40,289 nt of DNA, from the NCBI GenBank assembly GCA_003427395.1, contig BFEA01000411.1, forward strand, positions 1,347,367 to 1,387,655. The letters run 5' to 3'. Positions 22,260 through 30,339 of the stretch are shown piece by piece; positions within the stretch are counted from its first letter, which is position 1; each line of letters starts with the position of its first letter. The stretch is from Chara braunii. Its lineage: Eukaryota; Streptophyta; Charophyceae; Charales; Characeae. The notes beneath the pieces are model-generated. The model was given only the letters and a program-made list of their open reading frames with translations. It had not been told where the DNA came from and did no database searches. Position numbers and translations under genes: made by a program.

Positions 22260-22981
22260 CAGACCTCTGGTGAGTCGTTGCACAGTGATGTTTCTGTTCT
22301 GTGTTTTTTAAGCTTGAATGAGTAGTTTTCAGGAGGAGGGAGGGTTTTAACTTAGGATGTGTCTTTTTCGCCTAGAGGTAAGATTCTGAACATGGATAAC
22401 AGTGAGCGGGAGTTGGGATTCGATCCCGGATCGAAGAAGAGGAAAAATAGTTGGTGAGGACTGAGGCTCGAACTCGGAACCGGTTAACTGTTTTTCTACT
22501 GAGGAACAGGGGTCGTTCTAGAAGAGAATTTTTGAGGAGTAGTTTTTCAATAGTGTTTTTTGCACGGTAACTACTAATAATAGGAAGCACCTAGGAATGA
22601 AACCTCAGACTCTCCAAACGTCGAGGTAGACGGACGTAGCGTGCGTAGGGCGTTTCCACTCTTCTCGCTCGTAAAATTTGGGAGTGTCACGACGTATCAT
22701 GTGTTATCCTTTTCGTCATTCCCGATGCGTCATCGTCAGTCTTGAGTAGACGGACGTAGCGTGCGTAGGGCAATTCCGTGCTTCTCGCGTGTGCAATTTG
22801 GGAGTGTCGCGACGTATCCTGTATTATCATTTTCGTGATTCCCAATGCGTCATCGTCAGTCTTGATGACGTTGGTATTTGGTTTCGTTTGCGTTCATACT
22901 TTGAACGAACTCTCTGTGTACTTGCTCAACGATTGTACTCCATGATTGCTTGGTAATCACTACATTGATATCTTTTACCTG
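22128..22981 (+). repeat. Retroelement 3' end and tail, copy 1
   Basis: Aligns along its length with 24562-25413. It includes the last ~45 codons of ORF2 (TNFFDCVLWGF), then a non-coding tail with GTGTCTTTTTCGCCTAGAGG, a ~120-bp tandem duplication, and the shared end near CACTACATTGATATC-TTACCT. It is followed directly by the 5' part of the next unit, giving a head-to-tail junction. Confidence 0.8.
22626..22865. repeat. 120-bp tandem duplication in the tail (copy 1)
   Basis: Two units, each starting GTAGACGGACGTAGCGTGCG, begin at 22626 and 22746 (exact 120-bp period) and end near ATGCGTCATCGTCAGTCTTGA. Confidence 0.9.
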
Positions 22982-23221
22982 TTGATTAGTGTTGCAACCT
23001 TCCGAGGGAAATCACTCGGGCTTGGTGGCAGCGAGGAGCTGGTTACGTTCAAACGGTGGTCAGGTGACCCTTGGAGCCAAGGAGAGAAGGTGCATTGCGG
23101 TGAATTGTGAATCAAGAACGGACGACCGATAGTCGGATGACTACGAAGTCAAAGGAGAAGGTCTGGCAGTCAACAAAGCGACTTGGTCGGTATCGTACAT
23201 ATTGAGGAGTAGAGCGTACGG
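22982..23221 (+). other. 5' leader of retroelement unit 2
   Basis: Non-coding sequence between the end of the unit 1 tail and the first ORF1 frame. It contains CTTGGTGGCAGCGAGGAGC, which resembles the spot where an LTR element would carry a primer-binding site; I could not assign a tRNA. A head-to-tail non-LTR unit is equally compatible. Confidence 0.4.
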
Positions 23222-24356
23222 GTGAACTTAAGAGGAATGGGTAGCAGGAGAGGCGAATCGTGGGGAAGAAACGAGAGATACAGGAGATATGACAGTGGAG
23301 GTTGGGAAAGTGGAGATGAACGAAGGGAAAGAGGGAGAGAACGTAAAAGAAGACGCGACGACAGACGTAGGTACTCCGTCGAGGATCAAGGAAGGAAAAG
23401 TGAAGGACCAAGGCAAGTCAAATGCTACGAGTGCGGGGAAATGGGCCACTACAAGAGTTAATATCCAAGGCTGCTGGGCAAGTTTGGAGGAAGCGGAGGT
23501 TCGGTGATACTTAGTAGGAACTTGAAGACTCCCTAAGCGCAGTAGGGAGAATGGCAAAACAGCTACTCGAGCAACAGAAAGAAGCGAAAGAGGCCAAACG
23601 GGGCCGAACTGAAGATTAAGAAGGACGAAGAAAAAGAAGTAAAAATTTAGAAAGTTGCAAGAATCGCCTTGGAGAAGAAGATGGTGAAGGAAGGAAAGGA
23701 GACGAGGAGAAAGTCGGAAACTAAGAAGTTGCTGGCTGAACAAGCCGAGGAGTTTGAGTTGAAACTGGAAAGGATTGTAGGGATTAATTGGAAGATGAAA
23801 GGTCTACAAATTGGGACGAAGAAGAAAGGCAAGGTGAGTGCCACATAGCAGGGAGAGATGAATGAAGGTGAGAGTGATGAACAAGAAGAGGAAGAAGCCA
23901 CGCCGCTTAAAGATAAGCGGAAATGGCGTGACTCCACAGGGGCTGTTGAAAACAGCCCGCCAGTCGAGACGCAAAAGAAACAAGGGAAGACAGGAGGGGT
24001 TGAGACGCCAGGGAGTCAAAAGAGAAAAACACGTGGAAGACCCACGAAGGCTGACTCACAAGCGGCAAGGATATCGAAGGGTGGAAACCCTTGGGACGGG
24101 GTTCCGATGGGGGATAAATACGTGACTGAGTTAGCTTATAGGAAGGCAGTGAGGAAGAGTATAGTTTCCTTTTATCCGGAGACTTTTAAGATTATTTGCA
24201 AAGGGGCATGTCGTTGACGTCCTCTCAGAATTGCGGGTTACTTACTTTTACAGAGAGAAGAAACTCTCGAGTTCAACATCAAGCGGGCCTGGTGAGAAAG
24301 GCCAGATAAGGGGAGAGTTGCAAGATCCTCCCGAAGAAGACACCGACGAGTAAGAC
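23222..24356 (+). pseudogene. Gag-like ORF1 with zinc knuckle and AT-hook-like motif, broken
   Basis: A single frame (phase of 23222) can be followed across several stops. The N-terminal part is Arg-rich (ERGRERKRRRDDRRR). A CCHC-type knuckle follows, CYECGEMGHYKS, whose last cysteine is lost: a TAA and a Tyr codon stand where the Cys should be. A Lys/Glu-rich probable coiled coil covers about 23600-23830, then an acidic segment, an AT-hook-like KTRGRPTK near 24032, and GGNPWDGVPMGDKYV. After a stop at 24215-24217 the same frame resumes with DVLSELRVTYFYREKK and ends in EEDTDE and a TAA near 24354. Nucleic-acid binding in a retroelement RNP is the likely ancestral role, inferred from the knuckle and the neighbouring RT. 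Confidence 0.65.
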
Positions 24357-24561
24357 CGAAGGATGAAACTTGTTGTTGAGATTCCTTGAAGTTTGAAGAT
24401 GGTGTTGGTTAAATAAAAAAGGCAAGTGTCTTCGTCCGCTAGTTGAGAAGATACTGAGGAATTCCGTGTTGCTTCTAATCTTAGATAATGAAATTAGTTG
24501 GGGAAGGAAGTTTAAGAAATGCTTCTAGGAGATCTTCGATAATGCGCGGGACAAATGAGAT
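24357..24561 (+). pseudogene. Start of ORF2 in unit 2, internally deleted
   Basis: Short broken frames (RNSVLLLILDNEISWGRKF) lie between ORF1 and the C-terminal RT piece. The RT palm present in unit 1 is missing, so unit 2 has an internal deletion of about 1.1 kb or more (inference). Confidence 0.5.
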
Positions 24562-25413
24562 GATCCCGAATCTTGAGAAAACAGAGTTTTACGACGAATT
24601 TTTTCGACCGTGTGCTGTGGGGTTTTAGCCGGCAGAAAGCACCGGAGTGGGCAAAGGTTGCCAGGAGGGTAACCATGAAATTAACGGTCAATGGATGGCA
24701 GGCCTATGGTGCGTTGCTGCACAATGATGTTTCTGTTATGTGTTTTTTAGGCTTGAATGAGTAGTTCTCAGTAGGAGGGAGAGTTTGAACTTAGGATGTG
24801 TCTTTTTCGCCTAGAGGTAAGATTCTGAACATGAATAACAGTGAGCGGGAGTTGGGGTTGGATCCCAGATCGAAGAAGAGGAAAAATAGCCGGTGAGCAC
24901 CGAGGCTCGAACTCGGAACCGGTTAGCTGTTTTTCTACTGAGGAACAGAGGTCGTTTTAAAAGAGAACTTTTGAGGAGTAGTTTTTCAATAGTGTTTTTT
25001 GCCCGGTAACTACTAATATTAGGAAACACCTAGGAATGAAACCTCTCCAAACGTCGAGGTAGACGAACGTAGCGTGCGTAGGGCGTTTTCACGCTTCTCG
25101 CGTGTGCAATTTGGGAGTGTCGCAATATATCATGTGTTATCCTTTTCGTCATTCCCAATGCGTCATCGTCAGTTTTGAGTAGACAGACGTAGCGTGCGTA
25201 GGGCGTTTTCGCGCTTCTCGCGCGTGCAATTTGGGAGTGTCCCGACGTATCATGTGTTATCCTTTTCGTCATTCCCAATGCGTCATCGTCAGTCTTGATG
25301 ACGTTGGTATTTGGTTTCGTTTGCGTTCATACTTTGAACGAACTCTCTGTGTGGTTGCTCAACGATTGTGTTGCATGATTGCTTGGTAATCACTACATTG
25401 ATATCACTTACCT
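24562..25413 (+). repeat. Retroelement 3' end and tail, copy 2
   Basis: Second copy of the 22128-22981 block, with the same RT C-terminus (TNFFDRVLWGF), the same tail and the same terminal CACTACATTGATATC. Similarity stops near 25413, giving the 3' boundary of unit 2. Confidence 0.8.
25059..25298. repeat. 120-bp tandem duplication in the tail (copy 2)
   Basis: Units begin at 25059 and 25179 with the same 120-bp period as in copy 1. The duplication predates the separation of the two units or is a family feature. Confidence 0.9.
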
Positions 25414-25490
25414 AGTTAAACCACTACTATGAAACAAAATAGTATAATTTTGTTTTTCCCAATATGATGTGTTTTTATCTTAATAAGCGG

Positions 25491-25492
<2 letters not shown>

Positions 25493-25570
<78 letters not shown>
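25493..25570. repeat. (AT)n microsatellite
   Basis: Long TA run, with a second short run at about 25592-25611. Confidence 0.97.
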
Positions 25571-25571
<1 letters not shown>

Positions 25572-25695
25572 GGGCAGTTCTATTTGACGATATATATATA
25601 TATATATATATTCATCCAAAGCGTATTTTGTATTTAATCCTTATAAATCTCATGTGTCAAGGTATGAGTCTCATATTCCTAAAATTAACTAAAAC

Positions 25696-26050
25696 ACGTG
25701 TAGCATCGTGTTCGGGTTCGGTGACCGAAACCGAACGTTTAAGACCGAACGCGAACGAGAGCAAAAACCCTTCGAACGCGAACATAAAAATATGATTAAA
25801 AAAAATAAAAAATTGTTGAAAAATCTAAAAAAAAAATATATTATATAAAATAACAATACAAACAATTTTTTGTCCGGGAGGTATGCTCAAATTCGTAACC
25901 AAACTTAAGTTGAAAGTTAAAAACCTAAAATTTATTATTATTATTTTTTTAAATATGTTTGACCGAACACGTTCGGGAGGAGTTCGGTTGAACACCCAAA
26001 CATATTCGGACGTTCGAAAAAGCTCCAAACATGTTCGGTGTGCTACACAG
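25696..26050. mobile_element. Family C element C2 (about 355 bp)
   Basis: The left end, ACGTGTAGCATCG, and the right end (reverse complement CTGTGTAGCACACC) match C1 termini. Shared body words include CCCTTCGAACGCGAACATAAA and ATAACAATACAA. Subterminal GTTCGG/CGAAC repeats are dense at both ends. The flanking octamers match poorly, so borders are good to a few bases only. Confidence 0.75.
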
Positions 26051-27351
26051 GCTATATAAAAAACGTACACAATTTCATAAATATGAAAAAGGAAGAAGCA
26101 AAGGCTGTCACACGACGGCACAACGTTGTTTTGGAAAATATGGTTTTAAAAGTTGTAAAGCAGGTCGCATATATATGTGGAAATGATATCGGCAAGGACG
26201 TAACCAAAATATTTGACCCCCAATCGACAGTGGGGTTTTATGAGAAATTTGAATTGTGGTTAGAGGGGCGCAATGTGGTAAATTGACCGTTGGAGGGTAG
26301 TGACGCAAAATAATGGAAATACAAGGGGGGCAGACAAAATTTCCCTTCCTAGAAAGATGACACTCTTTTTTTGTTGTTTTGGGAAGAAAATCCCAATCCA
26401 ATCTACATGATCTCAAGTTTTCAGTTTTTCGCAAGCCCAAGAAATAGCAAAGTTGGCGCTTACGGAATGGTAGCTGGTGTCCCTGGACCCGTCTGCACCT
26501 GCTGGTCGCCCTATTTGGTGATTTTGGACCCGCCTGCACCTGCTGGTCGCCCCCCAAGTAAAACCTGTTCCGTAAGGAATCCCGTCGACTGCCCATTCCG
26601 CTCCCTATTCCGACTCTCATCAATCGACAACGCTTCGTACTGTTTCTGTAAGTACTCAGTACTATACAACAGTCGTACGGCCTGTCTCCTGCCCATTGCC
26701 TCTCTCTCGCCCTATCCCAACGACCCCCGGATGATTCCCTATCCCCCTCCCAGCTTGATGTATAGCATAGTTTCCACGCACACCCGGTGCTCTTGAACTG
26801 GTCGAAGGCTGTTGTACTTGCTCGACCACGGTTCTACCGCAGTGTGCTATCCTAGTATCCTCCATCCCCGCCTCCACTTTTCTCCTCAGTTTCTGAATTG
26901 AGCAACTCGGTGCTTGGTGATGGTCGGCCGCCATTTCGCGAGGTTGGGGCAGGCCGTTGATGACGTCCTCCCGTCGGCTGGCAAAAGCAAAAATTCTCTT
27001 GATGAACACGAAGACAGGAACATAGCGATAACCGCAGCTAGGAGGACTCCCCTGCAGCGTACGGCGCAGCCTTCGCATACCTATCAAAGAATGACGATCT
27101 GCCTGCGCAGCTCCACAAGCTTCAAGAAGCGCTGGTCTGCCTCCATGATCGCGTAGAACCCCACACGTAGGTGTTGAGCAATCGCTTCCCCAGCTTCTCA
27201 TTTAGACGGACATCCACGATCGTCAGCGCAGGTGCCGGTCCAGATCCCCACGCCGTGTACCTGTCCCAAATTTACTGGGTGATGACCTCGCTCTCGGCGC
27301 TGACGCGTCCATCAGGCGGCGTCGGAATCTGTCATCCGTTATTTTTTGTGC
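26051..27351. other. No recognisable gene
   Basis: Longish frames exist on both strands (for example 26662-27201 minus), but I recognise no domain and none is supported by splice signals or a homologue. Confidence 0.4.
26485..26552. repeat. 27-bp unit repeated at 41-bp spacing
   Basis: GGACCCG(T/C)CTGCACCTGC followed by TGGTCGCCC occurs at 26485-26511 and 26526-26552. Confidence 0.9.
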
Positions 27352-27358
27352 GTAATTT

Positions 27359-27382
27359 TATTATTATTATTATTATTATTAT
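27359..27382. repeat. (TTA)n microsatellite
   Basis: Trinucleotide run followed by poly-T. Confidence 0.9.
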
Positions 27383-27451
27383 TTTTTTTTTTGTGTGTGT
27401 GTATGTGTTGTCGTATTCGCTATACACTCAAAAAAAAAAGCAAGACTGTGC

Positions 27452-27512
27452 CAGACTGTTTCCTCGGACTTTCACCTACTCATCAGGTGGTTGAACCTGG
27501 ACAGACAGTCTG
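27452..27512 (-). ncRNA. Hammerhead-ribozyme-like motif, type III layout
   Basis: On the minus strand: stem III arm CAGACTGT, then C completing the GTC cleavage triplet (predicted cut between plus positions 27504 and 27503), a 17-nt stem I region containing GGTTCAACC, the conserved CTGATGAG, stem II (GTAGG with CCGAG around TGAAAGT), GAAAC, and the stem III partner ACAGTCTG, a perfect 8-bp complement. All invariant core bases of CUGAUGA and GAAA are present. Flaws: the closing pair of stem II is G-G and one internal pair is A-G, and stem I is short. This layout is known from plant retrozymes and viroids (established knowledge). Whether it cleaves is unknown. Confidence 0.65.
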
Positions 27513-27602
27513 CCCAGGATTCATTTGACTGATGGATAAGGACTTACCACGTCGCCCAGAGCTAGCGATACCCCTAAGAGAAAAAAGTGGTCGACTTTAC
27601 CC

Positions 27603-27606
<4 letters not shown>

Positions 27607-27652
<46 letters not shown>

Positions 27653-27656
27653 CGTG

Positions 27657-27691
<35 letters not shown>

Positions 27692-27693
27692 AC
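27607..27693. repeat. (TG)n microsatellite
   Basis: Long TG run with one CGTGCGTGAGAG interruption. The apparent His/Thr or Val/Cys proteins over it are artefacts. Confidence 0.97.
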
Positions 27694-27699
27694 GCGCGC

Positions 27700-28130
27700 A
27701 CGCGCGGGCGAGAAGAGAGTGGGGAATGGTGTGGACGAAGACGTAGTGACGTGGCATCATGATGACATCTGTTATCAGCTCACGCGTGGCAAAATGTTGA
27801 ATGGAAACCGCGTGGCATTGTGTACATAGCTTGCTCGAAAGAGTTGATGCCGATTTTTTTTGTAATGCTGTAATTGAATAATAATTAGTGATTGCAGAGT
27901 AGTTGATGTGTCTTGATGCAAGGTTGACTTGGCATCATACTGCATTGTGAACGTGGCATCATGTCTGGATGACATGTGGTATCATGGTCGACGTAACAGC
28001 ATTTAAAGGATGGTGCATATTCACCTAGAATAGTACGAAACGCTGTGATGAACAACATACATTGAGAATTGAGCGGGAGTAGTGTTTCTCCCTCCTTGCC
28101 CTCCCTCCTCCTCTCCCTCCACACTTTTCT
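27700..28130. other. No recognisable gene
   Basis: Contains repeated GTGGCATCAT words (near 27751, 27930 and 27953) but no gene. Confidence 0.45.
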
Positions 28131-28161
28131 CCTCCTCCTCCTCCTCCTCCTCCTCCTCCTC
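28128..28161. repeat. (CTC)n microsatellite
   Basis: CTC triplets abutting the truncated 3' end of the tRNA-Phe relic. Confidence 0.9.
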
Positions 28162-28172
28162 TCCCTCCCGTA

Positions 28173-28236
28173 TGGATTCGAACCACTGACACAAGGATTT
28201 TCAGTCCTTTGCTCTAACCAACTGAGCTACCTAAAC
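28173..28236 (-). pseudogene. trnF: Mitochondrial-type tRNA-Phe(GAA), 3'-truncated
   Basis: On the minus strand: acceptor 5' side GTTTAGG, D arm TAGCTCAGTTGGTTAGAGCA, anticodon stem-loop AAGGA-CTGAAAA-TCCTT with anticodon GAA, then AGTGGTTCGAATCC of the T arm. The 3' acceptor strand is missing, replaced by the CTC-rich sequence, so this is not a functional gene. The D and anticodon arms fit the plant mitochondrial trnF as I remember it better than the chloroplast one. Confidence 0.85.
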
Positions 28237-28640
28237 AAAAACAAAATCAAACTATGTTCAATTCAGAAAAGGTAATTCAAAGATTACTAAGTACAAAGGC
28301 ACATTTTGGTAATCGTAAAAGAATGGAGCCGACACCACCCCACCCTGGGGTGGGTGGGAAAGATGAACGCTTCGCGGCGGTTGTGTCACCAGAGGCCACG
28401 AAGTGGGAGAAAGTGGTTAATGAAGATTTAAAGCGTCTGCTGAGCACAGTGCAAGGTCAGGAAATCAATACTCTAGCTACACGTGAGATTGATTCCGGAC
28501 AATTAAGAGTCGGAAGGCGCGAAGCGAAGCTGTTTGTCAGCTTCCCTTCCCGAGCCCACAAACAAGGCTAAGGTTTTGGGGGGCGAGCTGCATGACGGGA
28601 AACTGTCACGTGTGGTTCTGAGGGCAGGCAGCTTTTTCGT
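28237..28640 (+). pseudogene. Mitochondrial insert: possible rps2 start and group II intron fragment
   Basis: From 28254 a frame reads MFNSEKVIQRLLSTKAHFG and resembles the N-terminus of mitochondrial ribosomal protein S2 (tentative). The sequence then changes character. Near 28583-28632 is GAGCTGCATGACGGGAAACT followed by GTCACGTGTGGTTCTGAGG, a hairpin typical of group II introns with a GACGGGAAACTGTC stem-loop. With the adjacent trnF this points to a nuclear insertion of organelle DNA (NUMT). The 105-codon frame through it is not a nuclear gene. Bases 28431-28460 recur exactly at the end of the window. Confidence 0.6.
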
Positions 28641-29172
28641 GATGATCTAGAGAGGGCTCTACTTGGAAAATTACCTCCCTTTCTGATCAAAAGACGAAAA
28701 CCCGACAAAAATCGTTGTCTAAAACCTTAGACAAAAGCTTCTGCAAGCTTCTCGGGCTTTCCTTGTAGTCCAAGACACCCGCGTGTTGTACTTCCCTATA
28801 TTTGAAGCCTATACTGTCACTTTTCCCCTCCTCCTTCCTGTGAAGAACAACATACAGTTAATTGAGGGGGATGAGGAAGAACGACTTGCGCTTGCTGATA
28901 GGAAGAAAAGCTATGGAAGACAGAAGGGGAGGAGAAGATGGAGGAGGGGAATAGACACAGTATAGGTTTGAACTATAGCGAAGTACAACACTCTTAAGGT
29001 TTTGTCTAAGACTCTAAGGTTTTGTCTAAGGGTTCGAGAAGCGCGTGGAAGCTTTTGTCTAAGGTTTTGAAAACGTTTTTTGCTCGGAGAGAAAAGAAAA
29101 AAAAAAAACGTTTTTCTTTTCTTGATCAGAAATGGAGGTAACGCTCCAAGTAGAGGTCGCTTAGATCGTTCT
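28640..29172. repeat. Large fold-back (inverted-repeat) element
   Basis: The left arm (about 28640-28842) and right arm (about 28915-29172) are imperfect reverse complements separated by ~70 bp. Matching landmarks, in mirrored order: CTCTACTTGG, TTACCTCC, TTTCTGATCAA, CCTTAGACAAAAGCTT, CTTCTCG, GTTGTACTTC, CTATACTGT and TTCCCCTCCTCC. The right arm carries extra copies of AAGGTTTTGTCTAAG. No terminal target duplication found. Confidence 0.8.
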
Positions 29173-29194
29173 GAAAAAGTTGAAGAAATACGGG

Positions 29195-29310
29195 AGAAGG
29201 GGAGGAGGAGGAAGGGGAGGAGGAGGAAGGGGAGGAGGAGGAGGAGGAGGAGGAGAAATGTGTGGAGGAGAGGGAGAAGATGAGGAGGGAGGAAGAGGGA
29301 GAAGGTGAAG
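29195..29310. repeat. (GGA)n-rich purine tract
   Basis: GGAGGAGGA and GGGGAGGAGGAGGAA units. Both strands appear open as low-complexity frames. Confidence 0.9.
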
Positions 29311-29486
29311 AGGGAGGGGAACAAATCCAAGAAAAGGGTCGGATCAATGACATCGAAAAAGAAGGTAATTACCAGTAGTAATTAAAAGAATCACCGTAGC
29401 GGGCTGCTCCTGTTTCCCTCCGGCTTTTGAGTCATCATCTTCAAGGTCGTAATTATCCCTCCCCTCTCCGGTCAATTTGGTATGCC

Positions 29487-29577
29487 CCACCTCATCCTCA
29501 TCCTCATCCTCATCATCATCATGACCACCACCATTATCACCATCACCATCACCATCACCATCACCATCACCATCATC
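29487..29577. repeat. CAT/CCATCA simple repeat
   Basis: CTCATC followed by CATCACCATCAC units. His-rich frames here are artefacts. Confidence 0.9.
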
Positions 29578-29794
29578 CTTCCGCTTTCAAGTATAGGAGG
29601 AGCAGGAGCTCGAAAAGGATCCCAACGAAGGAGAGAGAGGCGGGGAGAAAGACGGAAAGAGAGAGGCGACAGACAGAAAACAAAATGAGAAGATGATGGG
29701 GTAGTGCTGGGGGAAGATCGGGAGGGGGGCTGGAGGGCGCAAGTTGAAAGATGGAATCGGACAGGCTCAAGGGAGGCAATGGAGAAGGAAGAAA

Positions 29795-29946
29795 NNNNNN
29801 NNNNNNNNNNNNNNNNNNNNNNNNNNNNNNNNNNNNNNNNNNNNNNNNNNNNNNNNNNNNNNNNNNNNNNNNNNNNNNNNNNNNNNNNNNNNNNNNNNNN
29901 NNNNNNNNNNNNNNNNNNNNNNNNNNNNNNNNNNNNNNNNNNNNNN
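29795..29946. other. Assembly gap (152 N)
   Basis: N-run followed immediately by an AG microsatellite, the likely reason for the gap. Confidence 0.99.

Positions 29947-30018
<72 letters not shown>
29947..30018. repeat. (AG)n microsatellite
   Basis: Uninterrupted AG dinucleotides. Confidence 0.98.
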
Positions 30019-30020
<2 letters not shown>

Positions 30021-30035
30021 CATGCGCTCTGTGGA

Positions 30036-30102
30036 CGGATACTTATGCAGACCCCGATCTCATTGATATCAATGAGATATTCGGGGACTGCATAAGTATC
30101 CG
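30036..30102. repeat. Long palindrome (hairpin)
   Basis: CGGATACTTATGCAG and CTGCATAAGTATCCG form the outer arms, CCCCGAT pairs with the TTCGGGG side, and CTCATTGATATCAATGAG is a perfect central palindrome. A two-base asymmetry is the main flaw. Could be a solo hairpin MITE. Confidence 0.85.
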
Positions 30103-30339
30103 GGGGGGGACCGGGGGGGTAGAAACGCCGCACTGGCTTTACTTGTGCCTATTCTAATCCTGATGAAAATGGAGGGGGACGGGGGGGGTAGAGACGCCGG
30201 CCATGCAGTGTTCTTTCAACCAAATTCAAAGCTGGGTCGTTTCAAATTAAGAAGGAATTACAAACATAAGCTTCTCTTTCTGACATTCCTTTCGGTCTGC
30301 ATTTCCGTCTTCTTTTTTTTTTCATTCTTCGTGCTGTGA

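Noticed and set aside
22626-22865. CTGACGATGACG...GACGAAAA on the minus strand of the 120-bp repeats as a hammerhead ribozyme
   Set aside because: The stem II bases next to the core do not pair (the only local stem is CATT/AATG further in), and no stem III or cleavage triplet fits.
22128-25413. Treating the ~850-bp direct repeats as LTRs of one element
   Set aside because: The repeat begins inside RT coding sequence and an RT lies outside the pair; a head-to-tail array fits better, although an LTR-type tandem is not fully excluded.
26662-27201. 179-codon minus-strand frame as a protein
   Set aside because: No domain recognised; overlapping frames of similar quality on the other strand.
27521-27829. 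His/Thr-rich and Val/Cys-rich frames
   Set aside because: Produced by the TG microsatellite.
28254-28571. 105-codon frame as a nuclear gene
   Set aside because: Its start resembles an organelle ribosomal protein and its remainder is group II intron-like; it lies beside a truncated organelle tRNA.
29472-30157. Frames with Ser-Leu or Arg-Glu runs across the second gap
   Set aside because: They consist of N plus an AG microsatellite.
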